From Cellvibrionales bacterium UBA2034 (GTDB taxonomy: Bacteria > Pseudomonadota > Gammaproteobacteria > Pseudomonadales > UBA7239), in the NCBI GenBank assembly GCA_002333095.1, contig DDBK01000058.1:20774-40990 (forward strand): a stretch of 20,217 nt of DNA, in the 5' to 3' direction. Position numbers and translations under genes: made by a program. This document shows, in pieces, positions 1 through 9,427 of the stretch (the stretch's first letter is position 1; the number at the start of each line of letters is the position of its first letter). The notes below the pieces were generated by a model that saw only the letters and a program-made list of their open reading frames with translations, was not told the DNA's origin and made no database searches.

Positions 1-910
1 TAAGCTCAATGACATTAATGCGGTAAAAAAGATCTTGCCGAAAACGACCAGTTTTTGTCTCGTCTGCAAGGTTTTTATGCGTTGCACTCAATATCCGCAG
101 ATCTACAGAAATCTCCTGCTCTGCCCCGACAGGGCGCACACTCTTCTCCTGGATTGCACGCAATAGCTTTACTTGCATTTCCAGTGGCAAATCGGCCACC
201 TCATCAAGAAACAATGTGCCACCATGAGCTGCTTGAAACAAACCAGGCTTATCTGCAGTTGCACCAGTGAAACTTCCTTTTTTGTGTCCAAAAAACTCAC
301 TTTCCATCAGTTCAGAAGGTATCGCACCACAATTTACAGCAACGAAGGGCTTGTCCGCTCTTGCTCCCTGACGATGGATGGAACGTGCCGCCAACTCTTT
401 GCCACTGCCAGACTCGCCATGTATATAAATTGGTGCCTGACTACGGGCTAACTTGGCAATCTGTTTGCGCAATTTCAGCATCACATCGCTGTTGCCAATC
501 AACAATTCTTCGTCAATGGGCGCACTGGAAAGGGCTGGTTTTTGCAAATTTAATGCAGTCTCTACCAAGCCACGCAACTGTTCCAGATTAACCGGCTTGG
601 ATACAAAATCAAAAGCACCTGCTTTCAACGCATTGATTGCTGCATCCATGCTGCCAAAAGCCGTAATAACAGCGACTGGAATATGCGGGTACTCGCTCTG
701 GATATGTTCTAACAATGTCAGGCCATTACCATCTGGCAATTGCATATCCGTCAAGCATAGCGAAATTTTTTCTGTCTTCAGAAGCTGTTTTGCAGCAGCC
801 AGATCGCCTGCACTGACAGTATGCAAATTCATCCTGCCAAGGGTAATCTCCAGAAGTTCCCGTATATCAGGTTCATCATCTACAATTAGTGCAGTAACAT
901 TCATGCTCAT
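1..910 (-). CDS. pilR: PilR-type NtrC-family sigma-54 response regulator (partial, C-terminus outside window)
   Basis: This is a two-component response regulator that would activate sigma-54 promoters; with the adjacent PilS-like kinase, type IV pilin expression is the expected target. About 303 residues are present. A receiver domain covers roughly residues 1-120, with the phospho-acceptor aspartate at D55 (LTDMQLPDG). The AAA+ domain follows, with Walker A GESGSGKE (165-172), the sigma-54 contact loop GSFTGA (212-217) and Walker B GTLFLDE (231-237). The reading frame is open to the window edge, so the rest of the AAA+ domain and the DNA-binding helix-turn-helix are missing. The chosen ATG is 3 nt after the kinase stop; a second in-frame ATG lies two codons downstream, and neither has a strong ribosome binding site. 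The NtrC-family call is firm. The PilR name rests on pairing with a PilS-type sensor, so a different NtrC-like regulator remains possible. Confidence 0.85.
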   Translation of the reverse strand, partial: MSMNVTALIVDDEPDIRELLEITLGRMNLHTVSAGDLAAAKQLLKTEKISLCLTDMQLPDGNGLTLLEHIQSEYPHIPVAVITAFGSMDAAINALKAGAFDFVSKPVNLEQLRGLVETALNLQKPALSSAPIDEELLIGNSDVMLKLRKQIAKLARSQAPIYIHGESGSGKELAARSIHRQGARADKPFVAVNCGAIPSELMESEFFGHKKGSFTGATADKPGLFQAAHGGTLFLDEVADLPLEMQVKLLRAIQEKSVRPVGAEQEISVDLRILSATHKNLADETKTGRFRQDLFYRINVIEL

Positions 911-913
911 GGG

Positions 914-2533
914 CTACATCATCATTTTGTTAGAGTGTGGAAAGCTGATTTGAAAACAGCTATGGCCTTCGGATGTTTTTTTGTAATCCAGACTGGCCTG
1001 ATTAGCCAGACATAACTCTCGTGCAATATAGAGACCAAGGCCTGTTCCCTTGGCATCTGTAGTAAAAAACGGTTCAAAAATCTGCTTCCGGTCTTCGTCA
1101 CTGATACCCCGTCCATAATCAATAATATCCAGACAAGGAATTGCAAGACTGTCATGCATATAGACGCGCAATGTGATACTTGCCACACCTGTAGATTTTT
1201 CACTGTACCGCAAACCATTACTGCAGAGATTGCCCAACACTTGTTCCATCTGGCTGAAATCAACATATACCGGCATAGGAGTATCTGGCAAATCCAATTT
1301 TATCTGTACCGGCTTACCATATGTCTGTCGATGCTGCTGTTCAAACCGTGTTAACCATTCGCACAAATCCCGTTTTTCAGGATTTGCAGCCTGTCGCCGC
1401 GATAACTGCAGTACGTTTTCAATAATCCGGTTAACGCGAAGCGAGTGATTCTGGATAATTGCCGCGAGCCGACGATCTGCCTCTGAAAGCCCTTCTGATT
1501 CGCCAAGCAATTGAGCTGCATGGCTTATTGCACCCAGCGGATTTCTCACCTCGTGTGCAATGCTGGCTGTCAAATGTCCCAAAGATGCGAGTTTAAGCTG
1601 CTGGGCACGCTGGGACATGTGGCGAGTATCTTCGACAAAAACCAACACCAGATCATTACCACTGTTTTCCATGCGCGCAAAATTGAGCTGGATTTCAGGA
1701 CTGCCCTCCTCAAGCTGCAGAGGCGGCGGGCGCTGCTGTGGATTATCTGTCCACTGTTTTAAAACAGCCTGTAAAACCGGATTGCTGTTGAAATATAACT
1801 GATCACGTGTATCAAATTGTGCAGGTAGATATAGCAAGCGAGCAGCAGCTTCATTGTAAAGAAGAACGCGACCTACATTGTCAAGCACAGCAATGCCTGT
1901 ATGCATACGCTGTACTATCATTTCATTCAGCTTTTGCAGTGTTGCTGCTTGCGCTGCCTGTATTGCGGCAGACTGTTGTGATGCCAGTATTCGACGGGTC
2001 AAATACTGGAATAAAAGTGATGTAACAAAAAGCAGCAACCCTAGCAAAGCTACAGCCAATGGATTGATATCCACTTGACCGAAATAGCCACTCGCCACAC
2101 TTTCAAGCAATATCGCAATACACGCCAGAGCAGCCAGCAAGGTAGCTATTTGCCCCCTGAGAAAAATGCTGCTCGCTGCAACGGTAATAAAAACCAGCGA
2201 TCCAAGCCCGGTAGCAATACCTCCGCTACAGTACATGATCATTGTGAGGGCAATAATGTCGATCAGACACACTACGAAAATATGACTAGTCGCCGGCTCT
2301 CGCCTAACCAGAAGGATACGCGCCAATGTCATAAAGCTGATAAAAGTATAAACCCCGACGGTATAGCCATACAGCGCAGGGTGTAGCCTCCCCAACACAT
2401 TGGATACCATGCCAACTGCAAACATTCCAAACAAGACACTGGCCAGCAGAGCACGGTACCAGGCATAAATACGCAGCAGGCGATAATTATCCTGTAGGGG
2501 ATGTATCAATAGTTCCTTGTACTGCGAAGACAT
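914..2533 (-). CDS. pilS: PilS-type membrane sensor histidine kinase
   Basis: This inner-membrane histidine kinase is the partner of the NtrC-family regulator that follows it. At 539 aa it is close to the size of Pseudomonas PilS. Residues about 25-175 hold around six hydrophobic segments. A PAS-like region follows at about 205-305 (GIAVLDNVGRVLLYNEAAARLL). The HisKA H-box SIAHEVRNPLG has its phospho-accepting histidine at H327. The C-terminal ATPase domain shows an N-box (LGNLCSNGLRYS), a G1 box (DYGRGIS) and GTGLGLYIAREL. The multi-pass sensor followed by PAS, with an NtrC-type regulator next door, is what identifies PilS; in Pseudomonas PilS senses the pilin level in the membrane. It lies 91 nt after recO. 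I see no convincing promoter or terminator in that gap, so its transcription start is unclear. The start codon is ATG with a weak ribosome binding site. Confidence 0.87.
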   Translation of the reverse strand: MSSQYKELLIHPLQDNYRLLRIYAWYRALLASVLFGMFAVGMVSNVLGRLHPALYGYTVGVYTFISFMTLARILLVRREPATSHIFVVCLIDIIALTMIMYCSGGIATGLGSLVFITVAASSIFLRGQIATLLAALACIAILLESVASGYFGQVDINPLAVALLGLLLFVTSLLFQYLTRRILASQQSAAIQAAQAATLQKLNEMIVQRMHTGIAVLDNVGRVLLYNEAAARLLYLPAQFDTRDQLYFNSNPVLQAVLKQWTDNPQQRPPPLQLEEGSPEIQLNFARMENSGNDLVLVFVEDTRHMSQRAQQLKLASLGHLTASIAHEVRNPLGAISHAAQLLGESEGLSEADRRLAAIIQNHSLRVNRIIENVLQLSRRQAANPEKRDLCEWLTRFEQQHRQTYGKPVQIKLDLPDTPMPVYVDFSQMEQVLGNLCSNGLRYSEKSTGVASITLRVYMHDSLAIPCLDIIDYGRGISDEDRKQIFEPFFTTDAKGTGLGLYIARELCLANQASLDYKKTSEGHSCFQISFPHSNKMMM

Positions 2534-2624
2534 GGGCAGCTTTCAACCAACCTTATGTGGGCTCAAGTCTTGTGATTGTAGCGACTGGCAGCCTGACAAT
2601 ACCAGACATCTATCAAGACAGGCA

Positions 2625-3323
2625 TCAGCGAAACAATTCCCGGCTTCTCAGCGGCCTACTCCCCAGATAAACAGACAATGCCGCTCGGAGTACTGCCTTG
2701 GCCAGCTGTCGAACTTCCAGAGTGGAAAAATCCCTCCGGGCGATGGCCAGAAAATACTCTGCCTGACCAATAACAGCCCGGGGAGAAGCTTGTACAATTG
2801 CAGCATCGGGCAATTCCCTGCTTAACCCCGTTTCAGGTATAAATAAATAGCAACACCCGGGTTCAAGCGTTACGCCAGATTTGTCTTTCAGCAGGTCCAG
2901 ACCATAACCAAGCGCCTCCAGTAGCGTTAGCTCAAATTCACGTAACACAGGTTCAGCATTGCTATCGGCAGCCAATTGTTGCAAAGCCAATGAATAGGCA
3001 CGCAACAATACCTGCTCAGGCTCATGCTGGGGAAGCAACCGATATAGCAATTCGTTGAGATAAAAACCACAGAAAAGAGCAGAGCCAGAAAGCTCAATAG
3101 CGCCGTCTATTGTCTCAAAATACTGCAAATGCTTGAGATCACCCTTGCCGATCCAGGACAATTCATACAAACAAAAGGGCAATATTGGCTGAAACTTCTT
3201 GTTGCGTACGCCGCGGGCTGAACGTAACAACAAGTCAATTCGACCATCAGTGTCTGTCATGAATGTTGCAATCACTGATGTTTCACGATACGGCCGACTG
3301 TGCAACAGAAATCCGCGCGGCAT
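2625..3323 (-). CDS. recO: DNA repair protein RecO
   Basis: RecO acts in the RecFOR recombinational repair pathway, annealing complementary strands and helping RecA load onto SSB-coated DNA. The 232-aa protein begins with the family's N-terminal OB-fold signature (GFLLHSRPYRETS), followed by GRIDLLLRSARGVR. A helical region with cysteines follows. It is the last gene of the rnc-era-recO series. The stop codon of era lies in the same frame 9 nt upstream, so the ATG used here is the most upstream possible start; the ribosome binding site is weak, which suggests translation coupled to era. The usual betaproteobacterial follower pdxJ is not present, and pilS comes next instead. Confidence 0.93.
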   Translation of the reverse strand: MPRGFLLHSRPYRETSVIATFMTDTDGRIDLLLRSARGVRNKKFQPILPFCLYELSWIGKGDLKHLQYFETIDGAIELSGSALFCGFYLNELLYRLLPQHEPEQVLLRAYSLALQQLAADSNAEPVLREFELTLLEALGYGLDLLKDKSGVTLEPGCCYLFIPETGLSRELPDAAIVQASPRAVIGQAEYFLAIARRDFSTLEVRQLAKAVLRAALSVYLGSRPLRSRELFR

Positions 3324-3332
3324 AAGATGTGG

Positions 3333-4244
3333 TTACTCTATCCCGAGACTATTCAATGTTCTTTCACTATCTGCCCAGCCACGCCGCACTTTAACCCATA
3401 GCTTCAGCATAACTTTTTGGCCAAACATTTCTTCCATATCAATACGCGCCTGCTGACCTATTTTTTTTAGACGCTCACCTCCATCACCTATCACAATTTT
3501 TTTCTGCCCTTCCTTTTCAACAATAATAAGCGCGGAAATCCGTAAAAGATTTCCATCTTGGATAAATTCTTCAATTTCTACAGCAGTTTGATAGGGAAGC
3601 TCTTCACCAAGCTGGCGAATAATTTTTTCACGAATAATTTCGGATGCAAAAAATCTTTCACTCTTATCAGTTAATTGGTCTTCTGGATAAATAAATTCCG
3701 ATTCTGGCAAATGCTCATATAAAGCACGCTCAAGAACATCCAGACCAGCTTTATGTAGCGCAGACAATGGAACAATAGCAGAAAAATTTCTGCGTGAAGA
3801 ATATCCTGAAATAACAGGCAGCAAGGAAGACTTGTCCGACACCTCATCAATTTTGTTGATGGCAAGAATAACTGGCTGTTCAACCGATGACAAACGCTCA
3901 AGCACCTGCTGGTCTTCTTCTGTCCATACTGAACGATCAACCACCCAGACCACCACATCGACATCATGCAACACAGAGCCTGCCGCACGATTCATGCGTT
4001 GATTCATGGCGTGCCGGCCACTGCGATGCATGCCGGGCGTATCCACAAATATCATCTGGCAATTATCGGCTGATTTAATGCCGAGAATAAGATGTCGTGT
4101 TGTCTGGGGTTTGCGCGATGTAATACAAAGCTTTTGCCCTATCATATGATTTAGCAGCGTAGACTTGCCTACATTAGGCCGCCCTACAATTGCAATCATG
4201 CCACAGCGCCTGACTGCAGCTGGCAGGTTATTTTCATCGTTCAC
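3333..4244 (-). CDS. era: GTPase Era, 16S rRNA/30S maturation factor
   Basis: Era is an essential GTPase that binds the 3' end of 16S rRNA and helps mature the 30S subunit. The G domain shows G1 GRPNVGKS (21-28), G3 DTPGMH and G4 NKID. The C-terminal KH domain contains LRISALIIVEKEGQKKIVIGD interrupted normally by family residues, followed by GERLKKIGQQARIDMEEMFG. I chose a GTG start because a GGAG ribosome binding site sits 7 nt before it and it gives 303 aa, close to the 301 aa of the E. coli protein. An upstream ATG at 4319 would add 25 unrelated residues read from inside rnc. With the GTG start, era overlaps the end of rnc by 11 nt, suggesting translational coupling. A run of eight A on the coding strand (3461-3468) lies near the KH domain. 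Confidence 0.95.
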   Translation of the reverse strand: MNDENNLPAAVRRCGMIAIVGRPNVGKSTLLNHMIGQKLCITSRKPQTTRHLILGIKSADNCQMIFVDTPGMHRSGRHAMNQRMNRAAGSVLHDVDVVVWVVDRSVWTEEDQQVLERLSSVEQPVILAINKIDEVSDKSSLLPVISGYSSRRNFSAIVPLSALHKAGLDVLERALYEHLPESEFIYPEDQLTDKSERFFASEIIREKIIRQLGEELPYQTAVEIEEFIQDGNLLRISALIIVEKEGQKKIVIGDGGERLKKIGQQARIDMEEMFGQKVMLKLWVKVRRGWADSERTLNSLGIE

Positions 4245-4917
4245 GTAGTGGCTCCAATTGCCCCAAAATTTCTTTCGCAGCCAATTGTTCGGCTTTTTTT
4301 CTGCTTGAGGCCGTTGCAACAGCCTTTACACCCATCGCAATCACTTCGCACTGCATGGTGAAACTGGCATCGTGATCGTTTCCCGTCTTTGTAAGCAAGC
4401 TATATTGTGGCAGCATCAAATGGCGGGATTGCAAATACTCCTGCAAACGCGTTTTAGGATCTTTTATTGTACTTTGCCCCATTTGCTCAAATACCGGGGC
4501 AAATAACCGATGCACAACAGCGCGACAAACATCCATGCCACCATCAAGATAAACAGCAGCTATCAGTGCTTCAATTGCATTGGCAATACTGGACTCACGC
4601 TGATGCCCACCAGATTTTGCCTCCCCCGCACCGAGATATAGACAACCACCCAGCTGCAACTGCTGACCGAGCTCCACCAAGCTATCGCCACACACAGCCT
4701 GCGCGCGCATTTGCGACAACTCACCCTCTGCCGCGGTTGGATAGCGATGATAAAGAAATTCTCCTACTAACAAATCAATGATGGCATCGCCAAGGAATTC
4801 CAGCCGCTCGTTATGCAGGGAGCCATAACTTCGATGAGTTAAAGCCTGCGCTAGCAATGACCGGTTACTGAATTTATACGCCAGTCGTTCTTGCAGTAAA
4901 TCTAATAGATCAGTCAC
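4234..4917 (-). CDS. rnc: Ribonuclease III
   Basis: RNase III cleaves double-stranded RNA in rRNA precursors and some mRNAs. The 227-aa length matches the E. coli enzyme (226 aa). The catalytic signature NERLEFLGDA lies near residues 36-45, and the second acidic site is in ANAIEALIAAVYLDGG (about residues 112-127). The linker KDPKTRLQEYLQ leads into a double-stranded RNA-binding domain ending in SSRKKAEQLAAKEIL. The start is GTG and overlaps the stop of the DUF4845 gene by GTGA, with little ribosome binding site of its own, so it is probably translated by re-initiation. The following era gene overlaps its end. Confidence 0.96.
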   Translation of the reverse strand: MTDLLDLLQERLAYKFSNRSLLAQALTHRSYGSLHNERLEFLGDAIIDLLVGEFLYHRYPTAAEGELSQMRAQAVCGDSLVELGQQLQLGGCLYLGAGEAKSGGHQRESSIANAIEALIAAVYLDGGMDVCRAVVHRLFAPVFEQMGQSTIKDPKTRLQEYLQSRHLMLPQYSLLTKTGNDHDASFTMQCEVIAMGVKAVATASSRKKAEQLAAKEILGQLEPLRER

Positions 4918-5306
4918 TTCTTGACAGGTTCTGCCAAATCAACTTCATGGATAAAATGCACGATAACATCGACATTGCCTATAAATGTATTGCGGGCATC
5001 ATAGTTTAACTTCAGCAATACTTTCCCTCCTGTTCGGTCGATCTCAAGATCTTTAAGCATTTCGGTCTTGATCATACTGACCTGGAAGTTTTTGCTGAGG
5101 CGGTTTTTAATATCTGTGCTACTCAACTCAAGAGCATCCTTGCCAGCTATATCAGCGTGCATACTTTCAATTGCAGAACCAATGTTCATATCGTCGATAT
5201 ATAGCGGACCCAATTTAAGCGCAACCGTCACTATAAATAGAAAAACAGTTATATAAAGGCATGTCTCCCACATTGAGGAACCACGCTGTAACTTGACTGT
5301 TTTCAT
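4914..5306 (-). CDS. DUF4845 family single-pass membrane protein
   Basis: This 130-aa protein has a basic N-terminus, one transmembrane segment (about residues 14-34, CLYITVFLFIVTVALKLGP) and a small extracytoplasmic domain. The position between lepB and rnc, the size and the N-terminal membrane anchor match the DUF4845 family found at this locus in beta- and gammaproteobacteria. Its function is unknown; the anchor and fold resemble pseudopilin-like membrane proteins, but nothing here proves a role. I prefer the ATG at 5306 because GGAGG lies 7 nt upstream; a TTG one codon earlier would be too close to that site. It shares GTGA with the start of rnc. Confidence 0.85.
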   Translation of the reverse strand: MKTVKLQRGSSMWETCLYITVFLFIVTVALKLGPLYIDDMNIGSAIESMHADIAGKDALELSSTDIKNRLSKNFQVSMIKTEMLKDLEIDRTGGKVLLKLNYDARNTFIGNVDVIVHFIHEVDLAEPVKK

Positions 5307-5344
5307 CAAAAGACCTCCAGATCATTGATAAATAAAATACCTCT

Positions 5345-6415
5345 TTACTGTATCGCACCATTGCGAGCGAATGATGGAAAACTCAATGTTGCCCCCCAGT
5401 GCATCCACACATAGACCGCTCTACCAACCACATTACGCTCAGGCACCATACCCCAAAAACGACTGTCGCTACTGTTGTCACGATTATCGCCCATCATAAA
5501 ATACTGCCCCTCGGGCACAACAGTCTCATAATTACTCTGCTGCGTCGACAAAGAAGAACGCTGCATAAGATGCTCGTGCGGCTGTAGATCTTCCTGCATC
5601 ACCATCTGGGCTGGCACGCTATTGTCCAGGTGCAGAAGACGCTGCTCCATCTGGACACCGTTAATATATAGCACATTATCCCGCAACAAGATCTGGTCAC
5701 CTGGCAACCCGATGACCCTCTTGATAAAATATCGTTTGTCGTTGGGGGGGTAAAACACCATGACATCCCCACGCACCGGGGCACCTACCGGGAAAATTTT
5801 GGTACCCAGAACTGGCAGCCTTAGACCATAAGCAAACTTGTTTACAAGAATAAAGTCGTGTATTTGTAAAGTGGGCACCATTGATGCTGAAGGGATCTTG
5901 AAAGGTTCGAGTAAAAATGAGCGCAACACAAGGACAACCAACAGAACAGGAAAGAATGACTTCGCATACTCTGAGGCCGTAAAGTCGCTTTCTGCCCAAT
6001 TAATTAAAGCCTGTTTTTCATTCTCTGCCCGAACACGCGACAGCACCTGCTGTACAGGCACCGCTCCCATAAGCCTCACACGACGCTGACGAAAAAACAG
6101 CCTGTCTGCCAACGTGATCAAACCTGCAAATATCACCAGTGCAACGAGTATCAAGGCGAAGTCGCCATCACGCCTTATATAAATAATCATAAAAAGCAGA
6201 ATCCAACTGGCAACAAGCGCACCAGACATCACGCGCAACCACAATGGGAATCCAGCTTCCTGCCCTAAAGATACAGCCTGAACGGATCTAGCACACAACT
6301 GCGCAATTCGACAGCGACGACCAACAATTTCCTGGATGAGCCACACAAACAAAGTTACCAAAATAGCGGCTAGCAACGCTATATCTACACTGACCATCTC
6401 AATAATTTTCTGCAC
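5345..6415 (-). CDS. lepB: Signal peptidase I
   Basis: Signal peptidase I removes signal peptides from exported proteins at the periplasmic face of the inner membrane. About 356 aa, longer than the 324 aa of E. coli LepB. Numbering from a TTG at 6421, the catalytic serine is S180 in PSASMVPT and the general base lysine is K234 in RYFIKRVIGLPGD; the family box MGDNRDNSSDSR follows. Before the catalytic domain I count four hydrophobic segments (about 12-33, 62-82, 87-108 and 156-172) rather than two. Start choice is uncertain: AGGG is 9 nt before the GTG at 6415, while TTG at 6421 is too close to it and an ATG at 6397 lacks a good site. The gene begins about 15 nt after lepA, so they are surely co-transcribed. 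A C7 run lies in codons for YPPND. Confidence 0.93.
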   Translation of the reverse strand: MQKIIEMVSVDIALLAAILVTLFVWLIQEIVGRRCRIAQLCARSVQAVSLGQEAGFPLWLRVMSGALVASWILLFMIIYIRRDGDFALILVALVIFAGLITLADRLFFRQRRVRLMGAVPVQQVLSRVRAENEKQALINWAESDFTASEYAKSFFPVLLVVLVLRSFLLEPFKIPSASMVPTLQIHDFILVNKFAYGLRLPVLGTKIFPVGAPVRGDVMVFYPPNDKRYFIKRVIGLPGDQILLRDNVLYINGVQMEQRLLHLDNSVPAQMVMQEDLQPHEHLMQRSSLSTQQSNYETVVPEGQYFMMGDNRDNSSDSRFWGMVPERNVVGRAVYVWMHWGATLSFPSFARNGAIQ

Positions 6416-6430
6416 GTCCAACAGCCCTAT

Positions 6431-8227
6431 TTAGTCAACTTTCAAAACTGCAAGAAAAGCTTCTTGTGGAATTTCCACATGGCCAATCTGTTTCATACGC
6501 TTTTTCCCTGCTTTTTGTTTTTCGAGCAACTTTTTCTTTCGCGATGCATCCCCGCCATAACATTTTGCCAACACATTCTTGCGCATGGCTTTTACTGTTG
6601 TCCTTGCAATAACTTGTCCACCCAGTGCAGCCTGAATAGCCACGTCATACATCTGGCGAGGGATAAGCTCCTGCATCTTTTCACACAACACACGACCTCT
6701 ACTAGCCGCGTTATCACGATGAATAATAACGGACAATGCATCAACCTTTTCACCGTTAATCAGCACATCCAACTTCGCCAGACGTGCATGATCAAACCTT
6801 ATAAACGTGTAATCTAATGAGGCAAATCCACGACTTGCTGACTTCAGCCGGTCAAAAAAATCCATTACCACTTCGCTCATTGGCAACTCATATCGCAGCG
6901 ATACCTGATTGCCAATAAATAGCATATCTTTCTGCACGCCACGTTTTTCAACACATAATCCTATGACGCTACCCAAGTATTCTTGCGGCACGAGAATGTT
7001 AGCCTCAACAATAGGCTCATGCATTTCCTGTATGCGGGCTGGATCAGGCATTTTTGAAGGATTATCAACAAGGATTACCTCACCTCCATTGAGCACAACT
7101 TCATATACTACAGTGGGCGCAGTTGTAATGAGATCCAAATCATATTCACGCTCAAGCCGCTCCTGCACAATTTCCATGTGCAGCATGCCAAGAAAACCAC
7201 AACGGAATCCAAAACCTAGCGCATCCGAGGTTTCAGGCTCATAAAACAAGGACGCATCATTAAGGGTAAGTTTGGCAAGCGCCTCCCGGAAATCTTCGTA
7301 ATCATCAGCATTTACAGGGAAAACACCCGCATAGACTTGTGGTTTTACTTTCTTGAATCCGGGGAGCGCAGGAACATCGGGTGTTGCTGCGTGCGTCAAT
7401 GTATCACCCACTGGCGCACCATTAATATCTTTGATTCCAGCAACAACAAAACCAACTTCACCAGCTTTTAACTCAGCAGTTTCCTTACGCTTTGGTGTAA
7501 AGATTCCAACGTTATCCACTAACTGTGGTTTGCCGATGCTTTTGGCAATGATTTTATCTTTCTTTTTTAGAGTGCCATGCTTGACTCGAACCAGCGAAAC
7601 CACGCCGAGGTAATTATCAAACCAGGAGTCAATAATCAACGCTTGTAGTGGGGCATCAATATCTCCGACTGGAGGAGGTATTTTTTCCACCAACTGCTCC
7701 AGAACATCGTCGATACCCATGCCGGATTTTGCGCTGCAGCGACATGCTTCACTGGCGTCAATCCCGATTATCTCTTCAATTTCTTGCTGTACACGCTCAG
7801 GCTCTACTTGCGGCAGATCCATCTTGTTTAGCACGGGCAATACTTCAAGGCCCTGCTCAAGCGCTGTGTAACAGTTAGCTACAGACTGCGCCTCAACTCC
7901 TTGAGCGGCATCTACCACCAGCAATGCGCCTTCACAAGCCGCAAGAGAACGGGAAACTTCATAGCTGAAATCTACATGTCCAGGGGTATCAATAAAATTG
8001 AGCTGGTAAGTCTTGCCGTCTCGTGCCTTGTAGTCCAGCGTCACGCTTTGGGCCTTGATTGTTATGCCGCGCTCGCGTTCTATGTCCATAGAATCTAGAA
8101 CCTGCGCCTCCATTTCACGCGCAGAAAGTCCGCCACAGACCTGGATAAAACGATCTGCCAACGTAGACTTGCCGTGGTCAATATGTGCAATGATAGAAAA
8201 ATTGCGGATATGGCTCAGATCAGACAC
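6431..8227 (-). CDS. lepA: Elongation factor 4 (LepA/EF4)
   Basis: This is a ribosome-associated GTPase related to EF-G, implicated in back-translocation or in 30S assembly. The 598 aa match the E. coli protein (599 aa). G1 is AHIDHGKS (14-21), G3 is DTPGH and G4 is NKMD. The protein carries EF-G-like domains II, III and V and the LepA-specific C-terminal domain ending in [17 protein letters not shown] and [15 protein letters not shown]. The start is GTG, with GGAA about 6 nt upstream; the family's conserved [13 protein letters not shown] begins at residue 7. It follows the protease gene by 35 nt and precedes lepB, the normal proteobacterial order. Confidence 0.97.
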   Translation of the reverse strand: MSDLSHIRNFSIIAHIDHGKSTLADRFIQVCGGLSAREMEAQVLDSMDIERERGITIKAQSVTLDYKARDGKTYQLNFIDTPGHVDFSYEVSRSLAACEGALLVVDAAQGVEAQSVANCYTALEQGLEVLPVLNKMDLPQVEPERVQQEIEEIIGIDASEACRCSAKSGMGIDDVLEQLVEKIPPPVGDIDAPLQALIIDSWFDNYLGVVSLVRVKHGTLKKKDKIIAKSIGKPQLVDNVGIFTPKRKETAELKAGEVGFVVAGIKDINGAPVGDTLTHAATPDVPALPGFKKVKPQVYAGVFPVNADDYEDFREALAKLTLNDASLFYEPETSDALGFGFRCGFLGMLHMEIVQERLEREYDLDLITTAPTVVYEVVLNGGEVILVDNPSKMPDPARIQEMHEPIVEANILVPQEYLGSVIGLCVEKRGVQKDMLFIGNQVSLRYELPMSEVVMDFFDRLKSASRGFASLDYTFIRFDHARLAKLDVLINGEKVDALSVIIHRDNAASRGRVLCEKMQELIPRQMYDVAIQAALGGQVIARTTVKAMRKNVLAKCYGGDASRKKKLLEKQKAGKKRMKQIGHVEIPQEAFLAVLKVD

Positions 8228-8262
8228 AAGGGTTTCCGGGAACTTTAAAAACGGGTGCCAGT

Positions 8263-9372
8263 TTACCTGATTCGGCCCGGACTTACCCCAATGCGCCGCG
8301 CCTGCGGCTGATCACGATCTGGCAGTTCGCCCACCTTCAGTTCAATCTCAGCCTGCCTTCCATTGCGGACAAGCAACAACTTGGCTGCCGTACCAGGCGC
8401 CACCAGACCCACCTGATGCGGCAGGTCACTGGAAAAAAGTATTGGCTTGCCGTTGAATGCTGTAATGATGTCACCAGCTAGAATGCCGCCCTTGTCTGCT
8501 GGACCACCGGGCAATACCTGCGCCACCAATGCCCCTTCGGGTTTACCAAGGCCAAAAGATGCCGCCAGCTGTTTATCGAGCTCCTGGACAGATACGCCCA
8601 GCCAACCACGCGAGACGACACCATGCTCTTTCAATTGCGCAACAACATTTCGGGCAACGCTTGCCGGTATCGCAAACGACAAACCCATCGATCCACCAGA
8701 CTGGGTGAAAATTTGCGAGTTAATACCAACCACATTACCATCCAGATCAAACAATGGGCCACCTGAATTGCCCGGGTTGATTGCTACATCGGTCTGGATA
8801 AATGGAACATAGTTCTCATTTTGCGAGCTGGGTAGACTCCTGCCCATAGCACTGACAATACCCTGTGAAACCGAGTAATCAAGCCCGAATGGAGAGCCTA
8901 TTGCCAATACCCACTCCCCTACTTTCAAATTGTCATCTCTATCAAGATGCAATGTGGGCAAGCCCTCGGCTCTTACTTTCAACAGCGCAAGATCGGAACG
9001 CACATCGCTACCAATCAATTCGGCATCAAACTCCCGGCGATCATTCAAGCGCACCGTAATTTTATCAGCGCCACTTATCACATGGTGGTTGGTGAGGACA
9101 TAACCATCAGATTCAATAATAAATCCGGATCCCAGACCCATTTGTAATGGGCCATCACCTGTTGGCCAGGCTTGATGATGAGCATGACGCACAACACTGG
9201 ACTCAACTTGAATTTTAACAACAGCAGGAGAGAGTTTTTCAACAAGAATAGAAAAGTCCGGCATTTCGCGAGCGCTTGCCGAGTGCAAAAATACAATCTG
9301 GACAATTAAAAGAATGCTGCAAAAACCGAGCTTCCTTTTTATACGTTTGTATAACACATCAATATTTGTCAT
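8263..9372 (-). CDS. Periplasmic HtrA-family serine protease with one PDZ domain (DegS/MucD-like)
   Basis: This protease would act in the periplasm on misfolded proteins or on the anti-sigma factor RseA. The 369-aa protein has a basic start and hydrophobic segment (about 11-34) ending in SASA, which could be a cleavable signal peptide or a DegS-type anchor. The trypsin-like domain carries the triad H97 (TNHHV), D127 (RSDLALL) and S203 (GNSGGPLF). Only one PDZ domain follows (about 257-345), and the protein ends about 20 residues later. MucD/DegQ proteins usually have two PDZ domains; DegS (about 355 aa) has one. The stop is 35 nt before lepA, so there is no hidden second PDZ domain. An AAGG or GAGGGG sequence precedes the ATG. 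Its place after rpoE-rseA suggests a role in the sigma-E response. Whether it works as DegS or as a reduced MucD cannot be told from sequence alone. Confidence 0.88.
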   Translation of the reverse strand: MTNIDVLYKRIKRKLGFCSILLIVQIVFLHSASAREMPDFSILVEKLSPAVVKIQVESSVVRHAHHQAWPTGDGPLQMGLGSGFIIESDGYVLTNHHVISGADKITVRLNDRREFDAELIGSDVRSDLALLKVRAEGLPTLHLDRDDNLKVGEWVLAIGSPFGLDYSVSQGIVSAMGRSLPSSQNENYVPFIQTDVAINPGNSGGPLFDLDGNVVGINSQIFTQSGGSMGLSFAIPASVARNVVAQLKEHGVVSRGWLGVSVQELDKQLAASFGLGKPEGALVAQVLPGGPADKGGILAGDIITAFNGKPILFSSDLPHQVGLVAPGTAAKLLLVRNGRQAEIELKVGELPDRDQPQARRIGVSPGRIR

Positions 9373-9427
9373 CTGACCTTGCCCCTCACCAAGCGCGCAA
9401 TTTTCTCAGATTGAAATTATCAGGCTG

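Noticed and set aside
851..862. GGAACTT on the minus strand inside pilR
   Set aside because: It lies within coding sequence with no fitting -10 element or downstream gene start.
2534..2624. Promoter or terminator between recO and pilS
   Set aside because: A TACAAT hexamer is present, but the nearest TTGTCA is only 13 nt away, and no convincing inverted repeat is seen.
3461..3468. A8 run in era as a programmed slippage site
   Set aside because: No functional alternative frame is apparent and lysine-rich codons readily explain it.
5744..5750. C7 run on the coding strand of lepB as a phase-variation site
   Set aside because: It encodes YPPND in the conserved catalytic domain of an essential enzyme; a frameshift would be lethal and the run is only seven bases.
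8239..8245. GGAACTT on the plus strand, resembling a sigma-E -35 element
   Set aside because: No suitable -10 lies at the right spacing and it would drive transcription antisense to the protease gene, with no plus-strand gene present.
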